Below are positions 21,144 through 28,363 of a stretch of DNA of 28,363 nucleotides, one piece after another. How positions within the stretch are numbered: the first letter of the stretch is position 1; every line of letters starts with the position of its first letter. Position numbers and translations under genes: made by a program. Source of the stretch: VFJZ01 sp046598415 (GTDB lineage: Bacteria; Actinomycetota; Thermoleophilia; Gaiellales; F1-60-MAGs149); NCBI GenBank assembly GCA_046598415.1, contig JBKJIG010000127.1, positions 1-28,363 of the forward strand, given 5' to 3'. A model generated the notes under the pieces. The model was not told the DNA's origin. It did not search any database and saw only the letters and a program-made list of their open reading frames with translations.

Positions 21144-23561
21144 CTACCTGGTCGCGCCGAAGGCGTTGAGGAAGCGGTCGCGGAACTCGTTCATCGGCCA
21201 CACCGGCGCCTTCGGGTCGGGCTTCAGACCGGCCTTCCAGCCCCAGCCGGAGATCTGATCGAGCACCGCCGGGTCGTGGGCGATGATCGAGATCGGCACG
21301 TCGTGGCTGACGCCGCCCTGGCCGGTGACGATCGTCGAGGGCTGGTGGTCGCCGAGGACGACGAGCACGAGGTTCGGGTCGCCGTAGTGCTGCACGTAGG
21401 ACACCAGGGCATTCATGGAGTACTCGACCGACCGGCCGTACGCCGTCTTGACCGTGTCGTGATCCTTCCAGTCCGCACCGATCGGGTCGAGCGGCGCCTT
21501 GGTGAAGACCGAGCCGTCGCCGACGTCGTCCCAGGCGATCAGCTGCGGGATCTTCGTCCACGGCGTGTGACTCGACACCAGGTCGACCTCCGCGAAGATC
21601 GGCCGGCGCTCGGTCTTGGACAGCTCGAGGCGCCGCAGGGCGTCCATGACGTACTGGTCGGGCATGGAGGCGTACCCGTAGGCCGGGCCGCGGTAGCCGA
21701 CGTTCCGCCGATCGTAGAGCTGGTCGTAGTGGTAGAACGCCGCCCCCTCCGGCCACGGCCGGTTGTTGGACGGCACGTCGCTGACGGTGCGCCAGCCGGC
21801 ACGCTTGAATGCCTGGCTGAGCGTGAACCGGTCGCTCGCGATGAGCTGGTCGTAGCGCCGCTGGCCGTCGACCCAGACGCCCGACTGCAGCGTCGCGTGC
21901 GCGAGCCAGCTGAGGCCGCCGAACGTCGACGAGGTGAGGTAGCCGGTGCGGGCGGAGAAGCCGGCGGCCCCCAGCCCCGCGGTGCCCTGGTCGAGCGCGG
22001 CGTTGACCTCGGGCGCGAAGGCAGAGCCCTGGACGGCGACCCTGCCGTAGCTCTCGACGAACACCAGCAGGACGTCCTTGCCGCGCAGGCCGGTGAGCAG
22101 CTTGGCGCCGGGGGTGAAGCGCAGGCGGTCGTTGCCGATCTCGGTGGCGAAGGCCGACTGGCTCGCCAGGCCCGCGCGCACCACGCGTCCCTCGTGGAAG
22201 GCCAGGTCGGTGGCACTGGTCGAGGCGACGGGTGCGCCGGCGACGATCTGCGCGCCGAACGCCCAGCAGAGCATCCAGACGCCGGCGAGCGCGGTGAGGA
22301 CCGGGAACGACCACCGGCGGTGGCCGGCCGCGATCCGGGTGAGGCGCAGCAGCGCCATGGTCGGCAGGACGAGGACGGCGATGACGAGCACCACGATGGC
22401 GACGACCACCAGGTCGGCACGCGTGCGCCCGATCGACTCGCGCAGGGTCTCGATGCCGATGCCGGCGTAGCTCCAGTCGTCGACGGGGTTGAACGGCCGG
22501 TCGAAGCCGGCGAAGAACCCCATGTCGAGCAGCTTCACGAGCAGCAGCACGCCGATCACCGGCCCGACGATCCACGCCATCGCACGGCGGCTGCGGGTGG
22601 GCAGGATGAGGGCGAGCGCGAGGATGACGATCACCTCGAGCGGCAGGCGCGCGAACGTGCTCGGGCTGAGGCTGCCCGTCCGGTTCGGGGCGAGCAGGGC
22701 CACCCACAGCACCACGACGGCGAGGATCGAGAGCACCACCGTGAGACCCGTGCGCACGGGGCCGCGCCGGACGGGCGCGTCGTCGGTGCCGGCGTCTGCG
22801 ACGGTCTCCACGACGGGAAGGGTGGCGGGTCGGCGACGCCACAGCCACCGCACGTCGCGACCGAACGACTCGGCCAGCACGGCGAGCGCGCCGACGAGGA
22901 CGGCCCGGTTCAGCACGGGTGGCAGCACGTCGGCGGCCACGGCCGTCAGCGTGATCCCCTGCACCGCGGCTGCGACCTTGCGCCAGTAGCGCGGCGGCAG
23001 CGGCCGGCGCATCCACGGCAGCGCCCACTCGGCGACGAGGTAGCCGTAGCGGGCCCCACCGATCGCGACCACCCACCAGCCGACCGAGGGCGCGACGTAC
23101 ACGCTGAGGGCCGCGATCAGGAACGCGTCGACCTCGCCGTCGAACCACGCGCCGAGCGCCGACGTCGTCCCGGTGCGCCGCGCGACGAATCCGTCGAGCA
23201 GGTCGAGGCCGAGCGCGACGACCCCGGCTACCACCAGCAGCGCGACCGGCGTGGACTGCCGGAAGGAGTCCGCGGTCAGCGCCGCGACGCCGACGGCGAG
23301 CGTGGCCCGGGTCAGCGTCAGCCAGACGGCCGGGCCGAGCCACTCGTAGGCGAAATGCGAGATGCCGCGCGACAGCACGGCGTTCGTAATCACGGCGCAG
23401 CCGACGCCGACCACCCAGCCGGCGGAGCCGAGACCGACGGTCGACGCGAGCGCGGCGAGCAGCAGCAACTGGGCGACCAGCCCGACCACAGGACCGGTCT
23501 GAACCGCTCGCACCACCGCGCCGTCGGCACGGGCGCGCAGGGGTAGTACTTTAGAGATCAC
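21144..23561 (-). CDS. Fusion: CDP-alcohol phosphotransferase plus sulfatase/LtaS-like domain
   Basis: An 805-residue membrane protein (GTG at 23561; no clear ribosome site). Residues about 20-240 form a CDP-alcohol phosphatidyltransferase: the signature Dx2DGx2ARx8Gx3Dx3D is complete at Asp120-Asp145. Residues about 260-440 hold several membrane segments, and about 480-805 form an alkaline-phosphatase-superfamily domain like LtaS/phosphoglycerol transferases and sulfatases: metal Glu503 in 'VFVESYGR', a Thr/Ser nucleophile region at 546-551 ('TFGGLS') and Asp738-His739 in 'LGDHQPS'. The order resembles LtaS: membrane part, then outward-facing catalytic domain. It could transfer a phospho-alcohol to a lipid and then move or release such groups outside. 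Convergent with ribA, 7 bp between stops. Confidence 0.85.
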   Translation of the reverse strand: MISKVLPLRARADGAVVRAVQTGPVVGLVAQLLLLAALASTVGLGSAGWVVGVGCAVITNAVLSRGISHFAYEWLGPAVWLTLTRATLAVGVAALTADSFRQSTPVALLVVAGVVALGLDLLDGFVARRTGTTSALGAWFDGEVDAFLIAALSVYVAPSVGWWVVAIGGARYGYLVAEWALPWMRRPLPPRYWRKVAAAVQGITLTAVAADVLPPVLNRAVLVGALAVLAESFGRDVRWLWRRRPATLPVVETVADAGTDDAPVRRGPVRTGLTVVLSILAVVVLWVALLAPNRTGSLSPSTFARLPLEVIVILALALILPTRSRRAMAWIVGPVIGVLLLVKLLDMGFFAGFDRPFNPVDDWSYAGIGIETLRESIGRTRADLVVVAIVVLVIAVLVLPTMALLRLTRIAAGHRRWSFPVLTALAGVWMLCWAFGAQIVAGAPVASTSATDLAFHEGRVVRAGLASQSAFATEIGNDRLRFTPGAKLLTGLRGKDVLLVFVESYGRVAVQGSAFAPEVNAALDQGTAGLGAAGFSARTGYLTSSTFGGLSWLAHATLQSGVWVDGQRRYDQLIASDRFTLSQAFKRAGWRTVSDVPSNNRPWPEGAAFYHYDQLYDRRNVGYRGPAYGYASMPDQYVMDALRRLELSKTERRPIFAEVDLVSSHTPWTKIPQLIAWDDVGDGSVFTKAPLDPIGADWKDHDTVKTAYGRSVEYSMNALVSYVQHYGDPNLVLVVLGDHQPSTIVTGQGGVSHDVPISIIAHDPAVLDQISGWGWKAGLKPDPKAPVWPMNEFRDRFLNAFGATR

Positions 23562-23633
23562 TGTGGCGGGGTACGGTGAATGCCGGGGTCTGGTTCATTC
23601 CGGGGCTCGCCGGGAAGGGGCGCGGAAACGCCG

Positions 23634-24404
23634 ATGAGACGGGACGAGCGCGCCACCTACGACCAGGCGTTGCAGCGAGCCCGCGTGGCGGCGTACGCGC
23701 CGGGTGAGTTCGTCGGGCAGGAGAGCTTCATGCGCGCCTCCGAGATCCGCGCGCTGGCGGTGCAGGCAGGAGTCGGGCCAGGGATCTCCGTGCTGGATCT
23801 GTGCTGCGGTGTGGCGGGGCCGGGACGCTGCATCACGCGCGACCTCGGTTGCACCTATCTGGGGCTGGATGCGAGCGCCGCGGCCGTCGAGATCGCGCGC
23901 CAGCGCGCCGGCGACCTGCCCTGCCGGTTCGAGGTCGCGCAGGTTCCACCGCTGCCAGCCGGGCCGTTCGACGTGGTGCTGCTGCTCGAGACGATGCTGG
24001 CCTTTCCCGACAAGGAGCCGCTGCTGCGGGCAGTGGCCGGCGCGCTCGGGCCGCGTGGGCGATTCGCCTTCACGCTGGAGGAGGGCCTGCCGCTCGCAGA
24101 GGCCGAGCGCCAGGCGATGCCCGACGGCGACACGGTCTGGCTGACGCCGCTGGACGAGATGGTCACGTCGGTGGAGCGGGTCGGCTTGGAGGTCACCTGG
24201 CAGGAGGAGTGCAGCGAGTCCCACCGAGCGGTTGCGGACTCGCTGATCGACGCGTTCACGGAGGAGGCGACCGACATCGCGGCGCAGATCGGAAGCCGGA
24301 CGCTGGACGGTCTGCTCGTCTCGCACCGGCTCTGGAGTGACTGGCTGGAAGCGGGACGAGTCCGGAAATTCGCGTTCGTTGCAGAGCGCGCGAGCCAGGC
24401 GTAG
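23634..24404 (+). CDS. SAM-dependent methyltransferase (methyltransferase domain 11/25 type)
   Basis: A 256-residue class I methyltransferase. I chose the ATG at 23634 (product begins MRRDERATYDQAL) because GGAAGGGG and GCGGAAA lie just before it and because the first 18 codons from the alternative start at 23580 look non-coding. Motif I is 'GISVLDLCCGVAGPGRCITRDLG' at about residues 45-67, with Asp in 'LGLDASAAAVEIAR' (motif II), 'FDVVLLLETMLAFPDKEPLLRAV' (post-II) and 'LGPRGRFAFTLEEGLPL' (III). The C-terminus ('MVTSVERVGLEVTWQEECSESHRAV') resembles small-molecule N- or C-methyltransferases of the sarcosine/glycine or ubiquinone type. Divergent from the fusion protein; the substrate is unknown. 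Confidence 0.85.
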   Translation: MRRDERATYDQALQRARVAAYAPGEFVGQESFMRASEIRALAVQAGVGPGISVLDLCCGVAGPGRCITRDLGCTYLGLDASAAAVEIARQRAGDLPCRFEVAQVPPLPAGPFDVVLLLETMLAFPDKEPLLRAVAGALGPRGRFAFTLEEGLPLAEAERQAMPDGDTVWLTPLDEMVTSVERVGLEVTWQEECSESHRAVADSLIDAFTEEATDIAAQIGSRTLDGLLVSHRLWSDWLEAGRVRKFAFVAERASQA

Positions 24405-24407
24405 GCT
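24379..24407 (+). promoter_or_regulatory. Weak candidate promoter inside the methyltransferase 3' end
   Basis: TTGCAG (24379-24384) and TAGGCT (24402-24407) with 17-bp spacing, the -10 overlapping the TAG stop. Each matches only 3 of 6 consensus bases. It would serve the small gene at 24460 alone. Confidence 0.22.
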
Positions 24408-24459
24408 TGCGGGCGCAGCGCGATCCGCGCCGCACACCTGGACGACGAGGAGGCTCGAA

Positions 24460-24786
24460 ATGCCCGCAATGGCAGTGCCGCTCGCAGCGGCGAAGCTGAG
24501 CGCATGGGAAGGCTGGATCGGCGAGCTCACGGGATCGCGCAAGGCAGCGTTCGACGACATGAACGCGCGGCACGGGTTGACCGAGCATCGGGCGTACCTG
24601 CAGCCGACGCCCGACGGCAACTACCTGACGCTGGTCATCGTCGAAGGTCCCGGTGCGGACGGGTTCCTGCCGAGCATCATGCAGTCCGATCACGAGTTCG
24701 ACCAGTGGTTCGGCAGCAGCGTCGTCGACCTGCACCAGGTGGACATGAGCGGCCCGCCGCCGCCGATGGCCGCCCGCAAGCTGTAA
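24460..24786 (+). CDS. Conserved small protein, probable dimeric alpha/beta barrel fold
   Basis: A 108-residue protein starting at the ATG at 24460, 6 nt after GAGGAGG (24447-24453). I do not recognise a named family. Its order is strand ('MAVPLAAAKLSAWEGWIGEL'), helix ('GSRKAAFDDMNARHGLTEHRAYLQ'), strand ('NYLTLVIVEGPGADGF'), helix ('SDHEFDQWFGSSVVDLHQVD'), which is that of monooxygenase-like ferredoxin-fold (dimeric alpha+beta barrel) proteins. The 'P-T-P-D-G' turn before the second strand and the 'W/F' helix near the end are typical of actinobacterial hypothetical proteins of this type. Probably cytoplasmic. It follows the methyltransferase by 55 bp and may be co-expressed. Confidence 0.72.
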   Translation: MPAMAVPLAAAKLSAWEGWIGELTGSRKAAFDDMNARHGLTEHRAYLQPTPDGNYLTLVIVEGPGADGFLPSIMQSDHEFDQWFGSSVVDLHQVDMSGPPPPMAARKL

Positions 24787-24833
24787 AGGCGCAGCGATCG
24801 GCCGCACGTACGACGACCGAACCGAAATACCTG

Positions 24834-24851
24834 TCGCACGGTTCTGGTTGA
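24834..24851 (+). repeat. 18-bp direct repeat, copy 1
   Basis: TCGCACGGTTCTGGTTGA; 17 of 18 bases match the copy at 26093-26110. It lies 2 bp from the stop of the Gfo/Idh/MocA gene, and the second copy is on the far side of that gene. Confidence 0.4.
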
Positions 24852-24853
24852 TC

Positions 24854-25762
24854 TCAGGTGAGCAACCGCTCGGTGAGCGTCACGACCCGTGCGCCCGCAT
24901 CGAACCCGGGAAGCGGCGTCGGCTCCCCGTCGAGGAGCGCGAGAAGCGCCGGGACGAGCCCCGGGACGTCGACCGCGCTCCGCGGTTCGGGGCCGAGGTA
25001 GCGATCCCAGTTCTCGATTGCGGCGACGCCGCGGGTGCCGGTGACGACGAAGCGGTTGCGATCCTCGTCGGAGCCCTCGACAGCGGCATCGATCGTCACG
25101 GGGACGCCGGCAAACGTCAGACGCGCCCGGAGGGATCGCTCGATCGCGCGCCCGTCCCGCTGGACGGCCGCCTGGACGACCTCGCCGGCGCCGCAGATCC
25201 GGTCGGCGAGGAAGAGGAAGTGCGAGAGCACCTCGCGGGTGAAGCCGCCTTCCGTTGGCGAGACGAGCCAGCTCCCAGCGGCGGCCTGCCACGCACGCGG
25301 CCACGCCGAGAAGCGCGCCTCGATCGCGACCGAGCGGAGGGCGCCGAGGACCCCGGAACGGATCGCCGACACCAGCTTGAGCCCTGCCGGCGCCGTCGCG
25401 AAGTAGAAGTTCACCCCGTGGCCGATGCCCGCGGCAGTAACCACATCCGTGACGGCGTTTGCGGTCGCGGCGTCCGGTGCAAGCGGTTTCTCGCACAGCA
25501 ACGCCTTCCCGGCGGACGCCGCGAGCCGAACGGCCTCCGCGTGGTGCGATGGCGGCGAGGCGACGTAGACGAGATCGACGGCCGGATGCGAGCAGACCGC
25601 CACAGCGCTGCCCACGAGGGGCAGGTCGGCCGCACCGGTTACGACTGGATCGAAGGCCGCGACGATTTCGAGCCGCGTGGAGCCCGCGAGCTCGGTGGCA
25701 ACGGCGCGCCCCTGAACGCCGAGACCGATCACCCCGACAGCGTAGACCGACCGCTTCGCCAC
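24854..25762 (-). CDS. Gfo/Idh/MocA family oxidoreductase
   Basis: A 302-residue NAD(P)-dependent oxidoreductase of the Gfo/Idh/MocA family, GTG start at 25762. The N-terminal Rossmann fold has 'VGVIGLGVQGRAVATEL' (GxGxxG, residues about 9-25), 'VDLVYVASPPSHHAEAVRLAASAGKALLCEKPL' with the family's 'E-K-P' motif (Lys about residue 92), then a C-terminal sheet domain ('LRSVAIEARFSAWP', 'GGFTREVLSHFLFLADRICG' with the catalytic-type His in 'LSHFL'). At about 300 residues it is slightly shorter than the typical 330-380. Substrate is likely a sugar, inositol or similar polyol, but not predictable. No sugar transport genes are adjacent; it stands alone between two intergenic regions. Confidence 0.88.
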   Translation of the reverse strand: MAKRSVYAVGVIGLGVQGRAVATELAGSTRLEIVAAFDPVVTGAADLPLVGSAVAVCSHPAVDLVYVASPPSHHAEAVRLAASAGKALLCEKPLAPDAATANAVTDVVTAAGIGHGVNFYFATAPAGLKLVSAIRSGVLGALRSVAIEARFSAWPRAWQAAAGSWLVSPTEGGFTREVLSHFLFLADRICGAGEVVQAAVQRDGRAIERSLRARLTFAGVPVTIDAAVEGSDEDRNRFVVTGTRGVAAIENWDRYLGPEPRSAVDVPGLVPALLALLDGEPTPLPGFDAGARVVTLTERLLT

Positions 25763-26329
25763 TCCGCCAGCCTACCGGGTCCGCTGCGATGGCCGCCTCG
25801 CCTCGCTGCGGTACCGGACGAGCTCGTTCAGGGGATCGGCTGACCGTTGCCGTCGCCACCCCGCGACCGGCTGGTTTGTCACAGGCGGCGCAGGCCGGGC
25901 CACTCGCGCTTCCCGCGGCGATCGCACGACCTTAGTCGACTGGCCATGCTGCATCTCGCAGGTTCAACTGCAACTCAGATCTGCTGACTATCGAACTCGT
26001 TGTGACGAAAACCTCCGATGGAGTTCGAGCCCAACGCGACTTCTAATAGCTGGGGCCTCTTACGAGTCCGAACGTGATGGTTTTGGTACACCTCGCACGG
26101 TTCAGGTTGACGTTGAACTGAGGTTACTCACCGTGCAACGGGAAGCGCATTCCCTTCCCTCCGGCACGCCGCTCTCGGAGTCGACGACCTCCCCGCCGTG
26201 TCGCACATTGGCAACCTCCTGCCAGGCGAACGGCACGGCGGTTTAGACTTCGCGCAACGTCGTTTCGCGCGGAGCCGGTCGGTGCCGCGGGCACGACGTA
26301 CTCGGGCCAACTCGGGCGGAAGGGAAGAC
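25763..26329. other. Gene-poor 567-bp stretch upstream of the amine oxidase
   Basis: No reading frame here shows the third-position bias of neighbouring genes, and the middle (about 25940-26140) is visibly lower in GC. It holds an 8-bp inverted repeat (TCGAACTC 25991-25998, GAGTTCGA 26021-26028, 22-nt loop), copy 2 of an 18-bp direct repeat at 26093-26110, and TGGCA-n6-TGCCA at 26209-26224. A TAGACT (26244-26249) could be a -10 for the oxidase, but no good -35 is placed before it. It may be decayed sequence. Confidence 0.5.
26093..26110 (+). repeat. 18-bp direct repeat, copy 2
   Basis: TCGCACGGTTCAGGTTGA, one mismatch to the copy at 24834-24851, 1.26 kb away in the same orientation. The pair brackets the Gfo/Idh/MocA gene. 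Confidence 0.4.
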
Positions 26330-27694
26330 GTGGATCAGGTCGAGGTAGTCGTGATCGGGGCGGGCCTGGCGGGATTGACCGCCGCCCGCGATCTTCGGGC
26401 CGCAGGCCGTTCCGTGATGGTGCTCGAGGCGCGCGACCGTGTTGGCGGACGCCTGCTCAACCACACGTTCGGGGATGGCACGATCGTGGAGCTCGGTGGG
26501 CAGTGGATCGGCCCGAGCCAGCACCGCGTTCGGGCGTTGGCGGACGAGCTCGGCGTCGCACTGTTCGCGTCCTACGACGAGGGGGACGGGATCCTCGCTC
26601 TCGACGGACGGCAGGTGCGTTTCGCCGACGCCACGTTCGGGCTCACCGGTGACGTCCTCGAGGACGTCGGCCGCGTCCAGGCCGAGATGGAGGAGCTCGC
26701 CGGCGAGGTCGTGCTCGAGCAGCCGTGGGCGACCCCCGACGCCGCGGCGCTCGATCGGGTCACGGCCGATGCGTGGCTGGTCGAGCGCTGTGCGACGCCG
26801 GACGGGCTCCAGTTCTGGCGGACGCTTGTGACCGCGATCATCAGCGCCGAGGCATCGGAGACGTCGCTGCTGCACTGGTTGTTCTACGTCAAGTCCGGCG
26901 GGTTCATCGACATGCTGGTCTCGACGGCCGGCGGCGCGCAGGACAGCCGGGTCCGAGGCGGGTCGCAGGTCTTGGCGAGCCTGCTGGCCGCTCGGCTGGA
27001 CGATGTCCGCGTCGGCTGCCCGGTGACGGCGATCGAGCAGAACGATGTCGGCGTGCGGGTCGTGCACGACCGCGGCGAGGTGCAATGCGGGCAGGTGATC
27101 GTGGCAGTCCCGCCGACGCTGTCTGGCCGGATCCGCTACCGGCCGGCGCTGCCCCCGCACCGCGACCACCTCGTCCAGAACTGCCCGGCAGGCTGGGTGA
27201 TCAAGATCCAGATGCGGTTCGACGAGCCGTTCTGGCGGGACGAGGGCCTCACCGGCATGGTGGTGAGCCTCGACCACGAGGTCGGCATCATGTTCGACAA
27301 CAGCCCGGATGACCTCCGCTGCGGGGTGCTGCTGGCGTTTCTCGAGGCGAACGCCGGCCGGCGCGCCGCCGTGCTCTCACCCGAGGCACGCCGGGCGCGG
27401 GTGCTCGCGGACGCCGCCAGCTTCTTCGGGCCGCGGGCGGCCCAGCCACGCGAGTACGTCGAGCACGACTGGGCAGCCGATGAGTGGTCGCGCGGCTGCT
27501 ATGGCGGCCGTCTGACGCCGAACGCCTGGACGCAGTACGGGCCGGCGATGAGACAGCCCGTCGATCGCATCCACTTCGCAGGCGCCGAGACAGCCGACGT
27601 CTGGAACGGTTACATGGACGGAGCCGTTCGCTCCGGCGAACGAGCCGCCGCAGAGGTCAACGCCGCCCTTCACGCCGAAGCGCCAGCAGCCTGA
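26330..27694 (+). CDS. Flavin monoamine oxidase (MAO-like), probable covalent FAD
   Basis: A 454-residue flavin amine oxidase. The GTG at 26330 is preferred: AAGGGAAGA precedes it and the product then begins right before the FAD Rossmann motif 'VEVVVIGAGLAGLTAARDL'. 'VLEARDRVGGR' and 'VELGGQWIGPSQHRV' follow. Compared with human MAO-B the active site is strikingly kept: Lys292 in 'VIKIQM' matches Lys296, Cys390-Tyr391 in 'SRGCYGG' match Cys397 (covalent 8-alpha-cysteinyl FAD) and Tyr398, and Tyr428 in 'NGYMDG' matches Tyr435 of the aromatic cage. 'RQPVDRIHFAGAETADVWNGY' is near-identical in pattern. No signal peptide or C-terminal anchor, so a soluble enzyme. It should oxidise a primary amine to aldehyde, ammonia and H2O2; putrescine oxidase is a related possibility. 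Confidence 0.92.
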   Translation: MDQVEVVVIGAGLAGLTAARDLRAAGRSVMVLEARDRVGGRLLNHTFGDGTIVELGGQWIGPSQHRVRALADELGVALFASYDEGDGILALDGRQVRFADATFGLTGDVLEDVGRVQAEMEELAGEVVLEQPWATPDAAALDRVTADAWLVERCATPDGLQFWRTLVTAIISAEASETSLLHWLFYVKSGGFIDMLVSTAGGAQDSRVRGGSQVLASLLAARLDDVRVGCPVTAIEQNDVGVRVVHDRGEVQCGQVIVAVPPTLSGRIRYRPALPPHRDHLVQNCPAGWVIKIQMRFDEPFWRDEGLTGMVVSLDHEVGIMFDNSPDDLRCGVLLAFLEANAGRRAAVLSPEARRARVLADAASFFGPRAAQPREYVEHDWAADEWSRGCYGGRLTPNAWTQYGPAMRQPVDRIHFAGAETADVWNGYMDGAVRSGERAAAEVNAALHAEAPAA

Positions 27695-27860
27695 GAGCAC
27701 GAAGTCGGTGCTCCAGTGCAACTTCAGTCGCCTCGAGCCGACCGGACACAAGACGGCACTCGGCGTCAAGAAGATCGCTACCCCGTAGCCATCGCGGTGG
27801 AATGTCAGGCCCGGAGCTCCGGCTCCCGGTCTCACGAACCCGGTTGGATCGACTCTCAGG

Positions 27861-27890
27861 AAACGCCCAGGCACGTGCCTGGGCGTTTTT
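27861..27890 (+). terminator. Intrinsic terminator after the amine oxidase
   Basis: A perfect 28-bp palindrome (27861-27888; arms AAACGCCCAGGCAC and GTGCCTGGGCGTTT) followed by T's to 27890. It lies 166 nt beyond the oxidase stop. The centre CACGTG would form the loop. This is the only classic hairpin-plus-T-run terminator on the plus strand here. Confidence 0.88.
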
Positions 27891-28253
27891 CGACAGCGCC
27901 TCGATCGTCCAGGTCGCCGGCCGCTCCTCGAGGTGTTCGGGACGGCGACGGATCACGCCCGTGCCGCCCCGGGTCGGCGACCTCTTCACGACCGCACGGC
28001 CGACGCCGGTGCGTGAACCGAGCAGTCGCGCCTTGGCGGCGGCGAACTCATCGTCAGTCGGCAGCCCATCGTTGCGGAGCTCGCCGAGCTTCGACTCGCG
28101 GTGACTAATACATTTCGAGGCGGCGCAAGAGCGTCGAGCTACGCGGAGGATCAGGCGCTCTCACAACGACCGGCGTCGGTCGGACGGTTCGCACGCCGGC
28201 AACGCATCCAAAAGCGAACACGTGCGTCGGCTCTTCTGACTGGTGCCCGGAAG
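27891..28253 (-). pseudogene. SHOCT-domain remnant and otherwise non-coding sequence
   Basis: On the minus strand at 28014-28091 the frame reads KLGELRNDGLPTDDEF then AAAKARLLGS, a clear SHOCT motif (short C-terminal helical pair found at the ends of many membrane or secreted proteins). The frame is closed by a TGA at 28161-28163, has no ATG, GTG or TTG before the motif, and downstream runs on without a stop through the terminator to 27657, unlike real SHOCT genes, which stop right after the motif. I read it as the tail of a decayed gene. The rest of the stretch shows nothing I can support. Confidence 0.45.
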
Positions 28254-28363
28254 CTACGCCTCGACGAGCAGCACCAAGGTGTCGGCCAGAACGCCGTCGT
28301 GCTCCATTGCCGCGGCCGCACCCTCCGTCTGCATCGCGGCCATGACGGCATCCATGTCCGCCA
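28254..28363 (-). CDS. 3' end of an unidentified small-protein gene (partial)
   Basis: The minus strand from the window edge to a TAG at 28254-28256 encodes ADMDAVMAAMQTEGAAAAME followed by HDGVLADTLVLLVEA, 35 complete residues. The helix-turn-strand pattern, ending in a hydrophobic strand 'TLVLLVEA', fits the C-terminus of a small ferredoxin-like alpha+beta (antibiotic-monooxygenase-type) protein, and G/C bias in third positions supports coding. The gene's start lies outside the window. Other frames over this segment look like shadows. Confidence 0.6.
   Translation of the reverse strand, partial: ADMDAVMAAMQTEGAAAAMEHDGVLADTLVLLVEA

Noticed and set aside
21276..23546. A 756-codon open frame on the plus strand opposite the CDP-alcohol phosphotransferase/sulfatase gene, and another of 756 codons on the minus strand in a different frame (21073-23343)
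   Set aside because: Both are very rich in Arg, His, Gly, Asp and Pro with no recognisable domain, whereas the 805-residue frame has two complete catalytic signatures and membrane segments. Long empty shadow frames are expected at this GC content.
24819..24844. GAACCG...CGGTTC inverted repeat between the small protein and the Gfo/Idh/MocA gene
   Set aside because: A 6-bp stem with a 14-nt loop is within chance; not called as a terminator.
27700..27860. Possible RNA gene between the amine oxidase and its terminator
   Set aside because: I looked for tRNA arms (GGTTCGA-type loop, acceptor pairing) and found none; it is best seen as a 3' untranslated region.
27657..27989. A 110-codon minus-strand frame after the amine oxidase
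   Set aside because: It reads straight through the terminator hairpin and has no coding bias; its upstream extension is the SHOCT remnant already described.

Overview
The window is very GC-rich (I estimate about 70%), with strong G/C in third codon positions, many GTG starts and short or overlapping gene junctions. Gene content (an ECF42-type sigma factor with its DGPF partner, DUF4242, a LuxR-type large ATPase regulator, an STAS protein, a SHOCT remnant) points to an actinobacterium. A member of the Thermoleophilia (Solirubrobacterales-like) is my best guess, but this is inference from style and content, not from a marker gene. No rRNA, tRNA, CRISPR array, phage module or intact insertion sequence is visible.

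Layout. Positions 1-4130: the tail of an aminotransferase-like gene, a flavin-type pyridoxamine oxidase family gene and an NTF2/SnoaL gene on the minus strand, then a DGPF/YCII gene with its ECF42-type sigma factor, convergent with an MGT-type glycosyltransferase. Positions 4383-8081: a small membrane protein, then a three-gene secreted copper operon (double cupredoxin, two-domain multicopper oxidase, cupredoxin). Positions 8137-11114: a large ATPase-LuxR regulator and a DUF4242 protein, closed by a 12-bp hairpin. Positions 11255-14268: a cyclase-family hydrolase overlapping a nitrilase-family amidase, convergent with a triple RidA-like protein. Positions 14308-15329: an orphan MbcA/ParS-like protein and an STAS protein, separated by a REP-like palindromic element and a second palindrome.

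Positions 15428-21136 are the most interesting part: one tightly packed plus-strand operon of a BchC-like dehydrogenase, a divergent PTPS/QueD-family protein lacking the catalytic Cys and Asp/His, a glycosyltransferase, a methyltransferase, a possible 34-residue ORF, an LPG-synthase/YbhN-type membrane protein, a RibD-type reductase and a stand-alone GTP cyclohydrolase II. This looks like a route that takes GTP through early riboflavin-type intermediates and then makes, glycosylates and methylates a pyrimidine or pteridine-like product. Convergent with it, 7 bp away, is a fusion of a CDP-alcohol phosphotransferase with an LtaS/sulfatase-like domain. I know of no experimentally defined pathway with this combination.

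Positions 23634-28363: a methyltransferase, a small alpha/beta-barrel-like protein, a Gfo/Idh/MocA oxidoreductase, a gene-poor 567-bp stretch, a monoamine oxidase that keeps the key residues of human MAO-B (including the FAD-linking Cys), a strong intrinsic terminator, a SHOCT-domain remnant and the 3' end of a minus-strand gene running off the window.
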